Shown piece after piece: positions 1 through 11,572 of a stretch of 64,000 nucleotides of DNA. This DNA comes from Gnetum montanum (lineage: Eukaryota > Streptophyta > Gnetopsida > Gnetales > Gnetaceae), in NCBI GenBank assembly GCA_015680685.1, contig MNCI01023868.1, positions 77,110 through 141,109 of the forward strand. The letters are read 5' to 3'. Made by a program: the position numbers and the translations under genes. Under the pieces are notes generated by a model, which was not told the DNA's origin, did no database searches, and saw only the letters and a list, made by a program, of their open reading frames with translations. Each line of letters begins with the position of its first letter. The stretch's first letter is position 1.

Positions 1-1382
1 CTCCTAGTTTCATGTCTTAGCCCATCTACAAGATGGTGGAGTTGATTCCGTTGTGCGTAACCATGGCCCAGGCAATGATGTAACAGTGCATAATATTGGC
101 CCATGGTAGCATCCAAGGGTTCATGATTACCCTACTTCCATCCTTGGATTTGCTTTCTCAAGTTGGACACTCAGGAGTACATTTGATATTTATCATTAAA
201 CAATTCTAACATCGTACTCCACCTTCGAATGGATTCCAGTTCTAAGGACTAGTACCATCTTTCCGCTTCTTTTATGAGTGTCCTTGGGAACAACTTTAAT
301 TTTTGCCACTCATTTTCAATGTTCTGCAAGGTGTAGGCATCTTGAAATGCCTATAAGTGGTTCTACGGATTAGCGTTGTATCCCCCCTCAAATCGTGGGA
401 TATTATTCATGTCTAGTCTCTTGATCTAGCTATCTTTTTGGTGCCTTGTAGGTATTCTAATAGCCTCCGTAATATCTAACATGCTTCAGGTTGCAAGTAG
501 GGGTTCATTGTGGTCATTTCTCTCATGGTGTCTGTGATGTCTATGTAGTTCCCTACTTTCCCTTATTCCATGTCATGATTCCCTAGAATGCCCTCATCCT
601 CACTCTTGACTCTTTCATCAAGGTCTCTTGTTTTGCTTACCCTTGTCCTCACGGTTAGGTTCCTTATGACTGTGTCTCAACATTGAAGGAGATGGTGAAT
701 TTTGTGATGAAGGGAAAGAGGAAGGAGAACCATCGTCATGATGATGTTTCCTACCTTCCCTTTGGTGATCTCGACCCTGATCGTGATAATGATCAAAATG
801 ATTTCCCTTATCTTGTGTTTGTGTTCCCTCATTGAACACTTGGTGTTCATGGGAATCAGAACCATCGTGGAGCAAAAGTTCTAATACACTACCTCCTCAC
901 TATCGTTAGCAGGGGGAACATCATTTTGTGGAGAACCTATTGAAATAGGTTCACCACCCTTAATTTCGCTTATGATGGGCGAAGCATTATGGGATCCTTT
1001 TCCCTTCAACGATGTGTGATAACTCTCCTGCCGCAAGTCCCGTTGACGTTGTGCTTTTGTGGGATGGTAGTCCCTTACGTTGTAATCACATGCATTGTAC
1101 TCAGCGTATAATTGTGACATGCCTATTCATGCAAGGGCACGAAGGAGCATGTTGGGGGCAGCTTTGTCTGCAGGAAACACTATGTTACCCTCCAAGTCTC
1201 TCCAACGCAGTTGTTCATCTTCATGGAAGACAAATGTAAAGTCGGGTATATAATCATTGTGATCAGTATATACCACACTGAATTGTTGAGGAACTGATGG
1301 TTCTTGGTTATGTATGTTGTGTCGCCGATTGTCTAGTGTTGGTCCTAGGCAGTGAAGTGCTTTTGTGTGGAGAAGAAGACAT
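1..1382 (-). pseudogene. gag: Gag of element A, type 1, broken
   Basis: Gag remnant starting at the ATG at 1382 (MSSSP...), homologous in start context and order to the gag of element D at 35513. Open pieces lie at 881-1120 (start of the N-terminal block: YNVRDYHPTKAQRQRDLRQE) and 618-875 (the His/Asp/Gly-rich linker with a Ser/Pro tract). Below about 600 it continues into the conserved capsid-like block and leaves the window. Frameshifts and stops break it. Gag forms the virus-like particle; this copy cannot encode a full one. Confidence 0.75.
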
Positions 1383-1509
1383 TTTAGTCTTGTTCGATGT
1401 GTTGTTTGTCGTTATGTTATTTTTTCTCTTGATTAACCCTAAGGGTTCGTTTTATCTCCCAACGATGTAAATGATTTCCTATGTTCTACGTAGCACACAA
1501 ACAACTAAG

Positions 1510-1528
1510 TCCCTGGCAACGGTGCCAA
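1510..1528 (-). other. Primer-binding site of element A
   Basis: Directly inside the 5' LTR the minus strand reads TTGGCACCGTTGCCAGGGA, a close match to the tRNA-Asp type primer-binding site TGGCGCCGTTGCCGGGGA known for Athila/Tat Gypsy elements. It primes minus-strand cDNA synthesis. The single C-to-T and G-to-A departures fit methylcytosine decay. Confidence 0.88.
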
Positions 1529-2343
1529 TGATGAGTGGCAAGGTACCCCTACACTCAACCATACAAATACGAGCGTCTCATGCATGATCCGGTCGAACTC
1601 CAAGGACTAAGTGCTTATGTGCCTTATGGAACACTTAAGGTTAATCAATCATTGTCTTCCCAGACTTACTTGTATTGCCACGGTTGTATGGTTAAGTAAG
1701 TCTGAGGTATATGATTTTTATAACTTTTATCTTTTTAAAGCCTATGCTAAGAGTGGAAAGGGTGAAGAGACTAAGTAACTAACTTTCACTAACTAAGCTT
1801 TAATCATCCTAGCATCAGTATTCGTTCCCACTTACCATACACACCTTGAACCAATGCAATGCTACTGGGATTACCAAATGCTATTCATTACTGGGTTACC
1901 AAGCATAGCACATGTGCTCAAAGCAATCGTACTGAATGCACTTAACTAGGAGTTGAGGGTTGAGAGAGATTAATTATCTAAAAATGCATTTAAGCATTTA
2001 ACATTAATTAAATCCTAATTGGCTTAGTCCATGCACTGCAACGTTTATCAGAAAGTTCATCTTTATTTCCATACACAAATGTGTGCTTAGGTACAATTTC
2101 CTCAAATAAAGATCCATTCACTTCGAGACTCCTACTGCGGGTACATGGAAATTATTCTATCTCTGGAATGGTAAACCTGCCAAAGTTTCGCTAAGGGTCT
2201 AGATCTAGATGAGGAAACAAGGGAAAGCTGCCTCTTATTTATAGAACTGGCGACAAGCTGCGATATCGCGTACGCGATATTGTAGGGGCCAACACGATAT
2301 CACGAATGCAATATTGCAGCCCATGCGATATCGTGTTCCATCA
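1529..2343 (-). repeat. 5' LTR of element A (815 bp)
   Basis: Bounded by TGATG and CATCA inverted termini. The U3 part (about 2255-2343) carries GATATC-type palindromes, including an 18-bp perfect palindrome ATATCGCGTACGCGATAT near 2264-2281, followed on the minus strand by a TATA-like CTATAAATAAG near 2235-2245. The R/U5 part matches the other Gypsy LTRs here, for example the conserved stretch around CGACCACTTCGAGCA in the plus-oriented copies. Confidence 0.9.
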
Positions 2344-2780
2344 TCAACTATTTACTCACTCCATAACTCTTTTGAATCACAAAGATATTCATAGTGAAAA
2401 TTACTAATTTCTATTTTGCATGCTAAATAGTTTTATTTAAGATCCCTTTTTTGGGCTAGATTTGAATCATCCAATAAATTATAGAAGCTTACAATTACAA
2501 AATTATAGAAGGATTTTAAAAGCTTACTCTGAAATTACTCTGAAATTTTAAAAGCTTACAAATTATAGAAGGATTTTTCAAAAAATTCTAAGATTAGTTC
2601 AAAACTAACTCAGATCATGAAAATATCACAACTACAAAATTAGAAAAAAATTAATTTTTTTCAAATGGAACACCCACATCATCTAATATATTAGGCTACC
2701 ACAAATCTACAAAGTAAATTTTTTTTTTTTTTGAATCTTCTTACATCTAAAAAAATCCACAATTGATATCAAAGTAAGGT
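2344..2780 (+). repeat. Copia 5' LTR remnant and PBS
   Basis: 2344-2761 matches the distal part of the 3' LTR (from about 12080 to 12419): same TACTCACTC start, same ACTAATTTCTATT stretch and same end ATCCACA/ATCAACA. It is followed by TTGATATCAAAGTAAG, a decayed form of the Copia PBS TTGGTATCAGAGC. The proximal half of this LTR was displaced by element A and is off-window. Confidence 0.8.
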
Positions 2781-2925
2781 TCAAAGAAAACTTTATTATA
2801 ATAGAAGAAGATAAAACTACAATAAGAGAAATCTAATTCTTTAATGCAAATTCTATAATAAGAGAAGACCCACATATGAAGATTGCTATAAGAGAATAGG
2901 ATGTGAAATCTACCTTCAACAATAG

Positions 2926-3540
2926 ATGAAAAGAGAAGAAAATATAAACAAAAGGAATAGTAAAAATGCCAAAGGAAAACTTGATCAAGGAAATCATTCT
3001 TATTTAAAGATTATTAGTGCAATTAATCAAGATACATGTATTATTGGTAGTGAATGCTCTAATAATATGACACCCTATAAGGAATATTTTCTCATCTACA
3101 AAACATAAAGCATTGACAACATCAAAATTGGTGATGATAAATTTCTTAACGTAGAAGATATAGCAACTTGCATATTTAGAATTTCAAACAATAAGGCATT
3201 GACTATAACTAAATTTTATCATGTTTCTTAGTTTTCCAAATCTCTTCTTTCAGTAGAACAAATGTTAGATAAAGGCATTAAAATTAGCTTTGAATGTACA
3301 AGTTGCAACATAAGTAAAGAAAATGATGAATATATCTACAAAATAAGAGCACTCAGTAATAGAATATATTGTTTGAATTATGAACACTTAGATATGAAGG
3401 GAAATCTCATAAATATTACTAAAAATCCACAAAATTACATCAAAACCACTAATTAGATGAAGATCAGTAATAGCACTAGCGCTATAGAAGCCACAAAGGA
3501 TCAGAGCCACCAAGGTAAAGAAGAAGAAGCTAATGTTTAA
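2926..3540 (+). pseudogene. Copia protease / GAG-pre-integrase remnant
   Basis: Two open pieces (2926-3108 and 3262-3456) read as Copia polyprotein. The first contains CIIGSECSNNMTPYKEYF, which aligns with the Copia protease motif DSGCSNHMT; the catalytic Asp is Gly here, so protease is lost. The second (MLDKGIKISFECTSCNI...) matches the segment leading into the GAG-pre-integrase domain. The frame breaks between the pieces, and element B follows about 20 bases downstream of 3540. Confidence 0.75.
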
Positions 3541-3562
3541 CATAAAAGACTCAGATACACAT

Positions 3563-4382
3563 TAATGAGTGGTGAGGTACCTCTACACCCAACCATATGA
3601 ATCACAAGCGTTCACACATGATCCAATCGAATTCCATGGATGGGACTAGTTGTGGCATCTAGATCGCTATGCCTTAATTGTAGTTTGCTGTCTTCCCAAT
3701 TGGACTAGTGGTAGCTTTGTCATGTATGGTTTAGTCCAAAATGAGGCATATGATGTTGTCTAATTCTATGCTACTCCTAATGATGATAAATAGATAAATT
3801 AACTAAGCTAATGAATAGTGGAAAATAAGATCTAAACTAGCCTAGCTAACCTAACACAAGTACCCATCCCACTTTCCTGAACACATATGACATGCTAGGC
3901 TACCAAATGTTAAGCGTTGTTGGGTTACCAAGCACTATATGTATGCTCGAAGTGGTCACATTTGTGTTCATTAACAACTAGAAATTAATTACTTAATTTA
4001 AATGCATAAAAGTAAAGTGCATTAAAGAAAACATTAATGTATTCTCAATGCTGTAAGGATTATCAAAAGAGTTTGTTTTTATTCCTGTCACACTACTGTG
4101 CTCAAGTACATCAATGTTCAAACAAAGATCTATACATACTTAGACTCCTACTGTGGGCACTTAGAAAATATTCTAACTCTATAGGAAACAAATTGCAAGA
4201 GCTTCACTAACTATGACAAAAACTAATATGAAAACTAACTAGAAATTGTAAGCCCAAGCGCTATATTTATAGGGTGGCGTATATCTCGCAACATTGAATA
4301 TCCGACATCGCATCTTGGCTCCAATATTGGATACCCAACATCGAGGCTCTAACATTAAAGAAGATGAAAACATGATTCACCA
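3563..4382 (-). repeat. 3' LTR of element B (820 bp)
   Basis: Partner of 8740-9575. On the minus strand it is preceded by the polypurine tract TTTAGTTGTGGGGGTA (about 4398-4383). The terminal TG is changed to TA at 3563, probably a post-insertion C-to-T/G-to-A change. Confidence 0.9.
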
Positions 4383-6854
4383 TACCCCCACAACTAAATA
4401 AAAACTCGTCCTCAAGTAAAGAAGAGGAGGAACAAGTTCCTTACAAAATATTGGGAAGGTATTGGATTATTGACTAACATACAAACTAACTTAGATGGAA
4501 TAGATAGACTTTGAGTGCCAAAGTGTACAGAGTTACAATCTTTACAAAATTGGGTGTTCATGATAAGATAAGTGAACACCCTAGATAAAACTAACATCCA
4601 ACACTTCTTGGCATCTAAAGAGTGAGAGAAAAGATCCAACAATCATGAATGGTCTGCATTATGTGGTACTGTTGCATCATCCTTGGTGAAGATAGTTCCA
4701 CTTCCAATCCATGCTTCCCATTGCAAGCACAACAAAATCATGAATTAGTATGCAATATGTAACACATAGTTGGTAAGTACCTTGTCTCATCGATGATTAC
4801 ACTCATGTAGGTTGTGATTTTGGTGGATTGATTCCTTTAAGAATGTTAGTGGGAAGATTGACAAATAGGCTAAAATAGATAAGTAGTCCATTAAATTGAA
4901 AAAAGTTCAAATAGGATGAAATGCTTGAAGAGGGTATAAGAATTCACAACAATAAAGAGGAAAATTTACTGAAAATGTTGTGAAGATGTGAACAATTAGA
5001 TGCCATTGATGAGGCACACAAAAGGATTTGATTGTAAGAGTGTTTAAGGGTAAAGAACTTAACTAACCCAACAAAAAGATATGCAAGTGGGTTCTCCGCA
5101 AAGTAGGCACAAGCCTTTTATACCATGTCATAACTTCAAACCAAAGAGTCCATGGGCTCCATGGATGATTAATGATTATATAAGGCTAAGTACAAAACCC
5201 AAAATAAACTACCTAAGAATTCCAACAAATCAAACCAAGACATCAAACAAGAACATAAAACTAGCAGTGAGGTGAGACATGGAAAGCATAGATGGATGAG
5301 AGAGAATGGAATGGAGTTCCTGATTAAGGTCACATGAAGTCCCTTATGGATGTTATGATTAAATGACTTGATAAAAGATTTGTCATTAGTCCAAACCAAA
5401 ACCAACCTCGTTCAGTGACTTTGCATCACTATTCTAAGACCAATCCATTCCCCTGAGACACAAGAGTGCTCCCGTAGAACAACCACCATTCCTTATTTAA
5501 AAAGAAAAGAGAAGTAGGAAGTGAGGAAGGGCCTTAGTTAGAGGGGACCTCTAGGCATGGGTAACATGTCTTTCTAGTCCCATAACCAGTGCTTGTAGAC
5601 CATTTATTTTGTCTAAGGGGTGTGCTTTGAATTCCCATCATTTTTTTATGAGAACCATACCATGCAAAGACTTATTCAACTTCCTTTTATTAGTCAACAC
5701 AAAATGGTAAGAAATCCATGAAAACACACATGCACCCAGGCAAATAGAAAGGCACAAAGAATATCAAATCCCATTGAAGTCACATCCTATTCAAAGCTTT
5801 GAATCCTTTCTAATTCTAGAAAATACCAAAGTCACAAGTTTGTTAAAGTTTTGTTAATGAAAAATGGATTGCATGTTTCCAGAACAAGGAAAACCATAGA
5901 GTTTGTGGAGGGGTGGATGTTGTGGACTCACTACCTATTGCATGAAAAAGAACCATGTTCTAATCATCTGTAATGAAATTCAAATCCAAAATCCAAACAC
6001 AAACAATCAAATAACAAAATAGTACATACCACCATCAAGCAACGCATTACCACCATGCTTGAAACTTATTAAAAAAAAAGTTAGAAAATCACATCAAAAT
6101 AGAAGAAAATATAGAAGAAAGTGTAAAATATTCAAGAAACAACAAATGTACTAATGATGGTGTAAAACAAAAATTAAAAAAGATTAATAACATGAAAACA
6201 AAAAGATGTAAAATAAAGAATGTGTAAAACAAAAAGTTGTAAAACAAAAAAATGTGTAAACCAAAAAGATGAAAGACACTTAAGAATCCTGAAGCTTAAA
6301 ATGGAGGGTAACCCCCACAACTAAACATTTGGCTATGACAAGGATTAATAAGTGGATAAATAGGATCCATGCATGTATGAAACATTGGTAACCATCCATG
6401 CCCTAGCCACTGGGTATCTATTGGAGGTGTGGTGGCTAGGTAGAAAAATCATTAGTCACACACTTGATTGTTACATGTATGGTGGGTCAAGGTATGAGCT
6501 GTGTTAGTGTTATGGATGTTTGGCCCATGTTTGCACCCTTGAGCATGATATGGCATGCATGGATTTGTTTATCTCCCCACAATGTTAGATTCATTGTTTG
6601 GGTTTGGGATTAGAGTAATGATGGATGGTGGCCTATGTGTAGGATCAGAGGAGAATGGTTTAGACAAGGAAGGTGGTGCACTAGATTGGCATTGTGCTAG
6701 TTTGGATGATGTGATGGGTCCATGCATGATTCGCTTTAGCTTACAACCTTTCCTCCAGAAGGGGTGATTCCTACATTGCGATTGAGACCCACTGGTGTTA
6801 GTGTGGTTATGCACATTCGTGGCACAAGTGGCATTCATTTGTTGATATTAAGAT
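4383..6854 (-). other. Non-coding 3' region of element B with two polypurine-tract motifs
   Basis: Homologous to the 3' regions of D (16441-18450), E (31060-33797) and F (56036-57930); for example the GTGTGCTTTGAATTCCCA and CATGCAAAGAC blocks near 5625-5670 recur in all. No env-like ORF. The 11-mer CCCCCACAACT (plus strand) occurs at 4385-4395 (PPT beside the 3' LTR) and again at 6312-6322, at the gag end of this region. Confidence 0.75.
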
Positions 6855-8614
6855 GTTGAACCTTCTTTTGTCATTGATGGTGGCTTATAATGCAATGGAG
6901 TAGAAGGATATCGAGTGTAAGATGGCTGGTAAGAGGTGCCAGGTGGTGATCCTTTAGGAGATGTCATGCGTTGTTGGTACTCAGGAGAGTAGTAGTGGTG
7001 ATTTGAAGTAGAGGATGTAAAACTAGTTGGAGAAATAGGATGTTGAACATAATATCCTTATAGTTTCGGTGGATAGGGATGATTTGGTGATGGCCTCTGC
7101 ACGAATGTGGTTGTTGCCACTACAGTTAATAACTGTGTTGATGCTAGTAATAAGTCCTCCTAGGATGGTATGATTAGTGGTGAGACTATCTATGATTACC
7201 TTGTGTAAGAGGAAATCTCCCAGGCATGTGCTTTTGCACAAACTTTGGATATAAGGCACCTACCCAATACTCCCATAGATGCAACAAGATTGGGCAATGG
7301 CCCTTCGAATGGTCATATATGTAGATGTCGCATCCATTATCTTCATCTATGGTTGAGTCTATAGCCTTTCTTTCTTTAGCCATTTTTCTTGTTTACCAAA
7401 AAGTGTTCTTGCCTATTTCTTAGATCTATATCCTTAGTTTAGTTAGTCACCTAGCTTGTTTTGCATGATCCTCTCCTCAATTGTTTCAACAAGAGTTGTA
7501 ACATTTTCATATATCCATTTGGACATCCTATTAAACTTTACTTCTAGTTCACCAATAGACTTCTATATCAGCAAGGTTTATTGCGAGATCACCTTATAGA
7601 GGGTGGTTTTTTTCTTCTTATCATAGATCTGGACCTCCTTCTATTGAAGAGTTGGATCCCATTGATACTTCTTGACATTCTCCCATTTTCATATCTCTCC
7701 TTCTTCTTTTGCCACACATTCAATCAACTCTAAGATCTGATGGGATTGGAGCTCGTATAATTGCCCTAGGGCATACATCCTAAGGGTTTCCCTTATTTCA
7801 TTATGAAGCCCACCTATGACATGGAAAAGTTACCCTTTGTTGGAGAAACCATGGCCTAGGCACCTATTCAGTAAGGCATAATATCTATATAAGACCATGT
7901 CCAAGGGTTCATGTTGTTCTTGCTCCCACTCTTGGATCTATCTTCTCAAATTGGACACTCTTGTATAGGTTTGGTATTTCTCATTGAAAATTTCCAACAT
8001 TGTTGACCACCGTTGGATTGAACTTGGTCTCAACAATCTATACCACATTTTGGCTCTATCAATTAGTGTCCTAGGAAAGAGCTTAAGCTTTTTCCACCCA
8101 TTTTCAATGTTGTAGAAAGCATAGGCATCATGGAAGACTTGTAAATGATGTTATGGATCTGAATTGTAACCTCCTGCAAGTTTAGGAATATTATTCATGT
8201 CAAGCTTAGGTAGGTGACCCTTTTTGTGACTTTTATTCCAACCCTTTAGTGGAACTTTATCTCTATACCTATGTTCATCTTCATCAGAACTAAACATTGA
8301 AGGGGGAGAGGAAGATGAGGATCTAAAAGAATTTCCATGGCTTCTATGGTGTTCTTCAGGGTCCCTTGATCTATCTTTTCTAGATTTCAAGGAGGTCTTA
8401 GGCCTTGAGGCCTTCCCTAATTCAAGACTTCATCTCCTCCAAGTTTTTCTACCTTAGGTGAATGTAGTCCTTGTGTGTCGTTAGGGTGGTCATGATCATA
8501 AGAAATCCTTGCATAAAATTGGTCATTCCAATTTTCTTCATCATATATCTCATTAGTTCTCCAATGTATATTTTTACTATATAGTGCATTGTCACTTCCA
8601 TGTGAGAGAGACAT
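6855..8614 (-). pseudogene. gag: Gag of element B, type 2 N-terminus, broken
   Basis: Starts at 8614 (MSLSHGSDNALYSK...HWRTNEIYDEENW), the same short N-terminus as element G gag (61409) and unlike the long N-terminus of A, D and E. Continues through a DMNNIPKLAGGYNSDP block (8151-8390), the charged region, and a zinc-knuckle-like motif reading CDIYIYDHSKGHCP near 7290-7340 (second Cys changed to Tyr), then a Pro/Tyr/Gln-rich tail ending near 6855. Several frameshifts and stops. The following DNA is non-coding 3' region, not pol. Confidence 0.75.
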
Positions 8615-8739
8615 TGTTGTTGATTTATGGTGTGTGTGTTTTAATATTTCATAAAAGATATATCGTTAATATTGTTATAGCAATCGTGTATAATATAAAT
8701 AATCTAGATAACTATCACCATCCCCAACAACGGTGCCAA

Positions 8740-9575
8740 TGATGAGTGAGAAGGTACCCCTATGCCCAACCATATGAATCACAAGCATTCACGCATGATC
8801 CGGTCAAATTCTGTGGATGGGACTAGTTGTGGCATCTAAATTGCTATGCCTTTATCACAATTCGTTGTCTTCCCATTTAGACTAGTGGTAGCTTTGTCAT
8901 GTATGGTTTAGTCCAAAGTGAGGCATATGATGTTGTCTAATTCTATGCTGCTCCTAATGATGATAAAGAGATAAATTAACTAAGCTAATGAACAACGGAA
9001 AATAAGATCTAAACTAGCCTAGCTAGCCTAACACCAGTACCTGTCCCACTTTCCTGAACACATATAGCAATGTTGGGCTACCAAACATTAAGCGTTGCGA
9101 GGTTACCAAGCACTATATGTATGCTCGAAGTGGTCATGCTTATGTTCATTAATAATTGGGAATTAATTTTTTAATTTAAATGCATAAAAGTAAAGTGCAT
9201 GAAAGTAAAGTCAATTAAAGGAAACATTAATTTATTCTTAGTGCTGAAAGAATTATCAAAAGAGTTCGTTTTTATTCCCATCACACTGCTGCACTCAGGT
9301 ACATCAATGTTCGAACAAATATTTGTACACACTCAAACTCTTGTTGTAGGCACTCAAAAAATATTCTAACTCTAGAGGAAACACACTAAAAGAGCTTTGC
9401 TAACTATGAAAAAAATTGATATGAAAACTAACTAGAAATTATGAGCCTAAGCACTATATTTATAGGCTAGCGTATATCCCACAACCTTGGATGTTCAACA
9501 TTGCATCTTGGCTCCGATGTTAGATACCTGACATTGAGGCTTCAACATTAGAGTAGACGAAAACATGATTCATCA
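8740..9575 (-). repeat. 5' LTR of element B (836 bp)
   Basis: Ends TGATGAATCATG (minus strand, 9575) and CATCA at 8740, followed by PBS TTGGCACCGTTGTTGGGGA (minus strand, 8739-8721). A TATA-like TATAAATATAG lies near 9462-9472. Aligns along its whole length with 3563-4382 (for example the shared TTAGCTTAGTTAATTTATC region), with mainly transition differences. Confidence 0.9.
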
Positions 9576-9689
9576 CACATCATATTCAAAGATAGAAAAA
9601 ATGAAAACAATGAACAAAGCTATTAGTATGAAAGTTAGAGACCTTCCAGAGGACAAATGTGAAATATTCATCCAACATAAACAAAAAAA

Positions 9690-10450
9690 ATCATCTTACT
9701 TTAATCCTATATAAAGAGCTAAAGAACTACTGCATCTTATCCATATGAACCTTATAGGCCTCACATCAATCACTTCCATTGGAGGGGATAATTATTTCTT
9801 TGTCATGATAGATGACTATTCCATATTTACATGGACCTACAATCTAAGAAGCAAAGATGAAACATCCAACAAGTTTGAAGAATTTTTCATGTTGATGAAA
9901 GATAAAAATCTCACCATAAAAAATATCTAGATAGGTAGATGATGAGAGTTTATTAATAAAAGAATCACTACTTTTTACACTAAAGAAGGCATATTTCATC
10001 AAACCACTTGTGAATATCACCCATAATTAAATGGCATAGCTAAGAGGAAAAATGAAATGCTACAAGACATAATGAGATGTCTTCTTAGACATGCTAAACT
10101 CACAAATGGCTATTAGAGCATGTTATTAACTATGGTAACTTATATTACAAATAGAGTGATAAATAGCAATAATAATGAAAAAACTCCATATGAGCTATTC
10201 TATGGAAGACTTTCCATTATTTCTCACATGAGAACATTTGGATTCCATTGCTATATTACACACCAAAGCAAGTTTTGAGAAAGTTTAATAATAGAGGAAA
10301 GAAATGCATTTTCCTTGGATATGATTCTAAAACTAATGGATACAATTATTATGATCCTATTGAAAAAAATGATATTCATAAAGGAATGTCATTTTTCTAG
10401 AAGATAAATTTGTGACAATAGATTTTCAACAAGCCAATCAAAGGATGGAT
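9690..10450 (+). pseudogene. Copia integrase remnant
   Basis: The open piece 9745-9930 reads MNLIGLTSITSIGGDNYFFV and onward, matching the Copia integrase core (HTDLCGP...[22 protein letters not shown]). The first catalytic Asp has become Asn (MNLIG). Downstream, in broken frames, come CEYHP, a GIAKRKNEMLQD segment matching GVAERKNRTL with the catalytic Glu still present in the E/K-rich motif, and the C-terminal TPYELFYGR segment. Stops and frameshifts throughout. Confidence 0.8.
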
Positions 10451-10501
10451 ACTCAACTTAATTCAAAATCTTCGATACAATGGAATCACTCTCAAACTTA
10501 A

Positions 10502-11531
10502 ATGTTAGATGTAAAATTTATGAGGAGCATAAAAATATGTAGTGTTATTACAGACATGACATATTCAATCCTATCTCAAGAACCTAAAAATTTAGAAGCT
10601 CTAAAAATTAAAGAATGTAGAAAAACTATGGACAATGAATATGAAGCCATAATAGAAAAATCATACTTTAGAGCTAGCGGACAAATCCAAAGGAAAGAAA
10701 GTCATAGATTACAAATGGATATATAAAAATAAATTCAATAAAAAATAGAGATCATCAAATACAAAGAAAGACTTGTGGCTAGAAGATTCAGACAAAAGAA
10801 ACATATAGACTATAAGGATATATTTGTATCAATAGCAAGATCTAAAACAATCAAACTCATCCTCCTTGTAGTTTACTACATCCTACCAGTCATATTTCAG
10901 ATGGATTTGCCTTGGTTCTTAAACTTCATCCTACCAATCACAGTTCATGTAAGAACCAAGGCAAATCCACCTCAATGCTCTAACACATGTTTTAAGATAT
11001 GTTAAAGGCACAATAGATCATGGACTCATCTACACTAAAGGGAATGGACAATTTCATACCTATTCAAACGCTGATTGGGGAAGAGATCATAATGATAGAA
11101 AATCTACATCAGAATTCATAATATTTCATGAAGATAATGCAATATATTGAAAATAAAAAAAAAATCCTTCAATCAGTCCCTCAACTTGTGAAGTTGAATT
11201 CATGGTTATGATTGAGTGCATAAACCTTATACTTTGTTTCAAGAAACTCATGACATACTTAGGATTTCAAGTCTATCTTCCAATCAAACTAATTTGCGAT
11301 AACACAATAGCCATCCAATTTTCAAGTAAACATGTTATACACAAGAAATCAAAGCACATGAAAATCAAATATTACTTCATCAAAAAAGAAGTGAAGGAGG
11401 GAACTATCAAACCTAAACATATTCAAACCAATAATCAACTAGCAAATTTATTAACTAAATTTTTTTTAGATTACAGAAATCAGTACCTTTTTCATTGTAT
11501 AGGAATTAAGATGATTCAAGAATTGAGATAA
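10502..11531 (+). pseudogene. Copia RT (core deleted) and RNase H remnant
   Basis: 10502-10910 carries the N-terminal part of Copia RT (EPKNLEALK..., then YKERLVARRFRQKKHIDYKDIF and FQMD). At QMD the sequence jumps: the catalytic YVDD segment is missing and a fold-back lies at the junction (10903-10968). RNase H sequence resumes near 10955 (RYVKGTIDHGLIYTKG, ADWGRD, KSTSEF) and 11202-11531 gives the C-terminal RNase H (CDNTIAIQFSSKHVIHKKSKH...) to the natural end, which precedes the 3' LTR by 41 bp. Confidence 0.82.
10903..10968. repeat. Perfect 19-bp inverted repeat at the Copia RT deletion junction
   Basis: GGATTTGCCTTGGTTCTTA at 10903-10921 and its exact reverse complement at 10950-10968, loop of 28 nt. 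The right arm sits in its expected coding context (PRQIHLNAL of the region before RNase H); the left arm is out of place. CATCCTACCA also recurs at 10879 and 10927. Confidence 0.85.
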
Positions 11532-11572
11532 GAAGATAAGAAAAATCATGCATTCCACACTAAAGAAGGAAT

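Larger units (their letters stand above)
1..2343 (-). mobile_element. Gypsy element A, 5' part (5' LTR, PBS, gag); runs off left edge
   Basis: Minus-strand Ty3/Gypsy element of the Athila/Tat-like family that fills this window. Reading right to left it has a 5' LTR (2343 to 1529), a primer-binding site and a broken gag that leaves the window at base 1. The LTR ends at 2343 (TGATGG on the minus strand) inside the 5' LTR of a Copia element; the adjoining 5 bases TCAAC (2344-2348) should be one target-site duplication copy, but the partner is off-window. Whether pol is present cannot be seen. Confidence 0.85.
3563..9575 (-). mobile_element. Gypsy element B, complete, gag-only (no pol)
   Basis: Complete minus-strand element, 6013 bp, with LTRs 8740-9575 (5') and 3563-4382 (3') and a perfect 5-bp target-site duplication CACAT (3558-3562 and 9576-9580). 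Its right LTR edge has TA in place of TG (3563). The PBS at 8721-8739 is the family tRNA-Asp type. The 4.36-kb interior holds a gag (about 8614 down to 6855) and then runs straight into the ~2-kb non-coding 3' region shared with D, E and F; I see no protease, RT, RNase H or integrase. Its interior is about 4 kb shorter than that of E, the length of pol. This matches the TR-GAG class of non-autonomous LTR elements. Confidence 0.85.
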
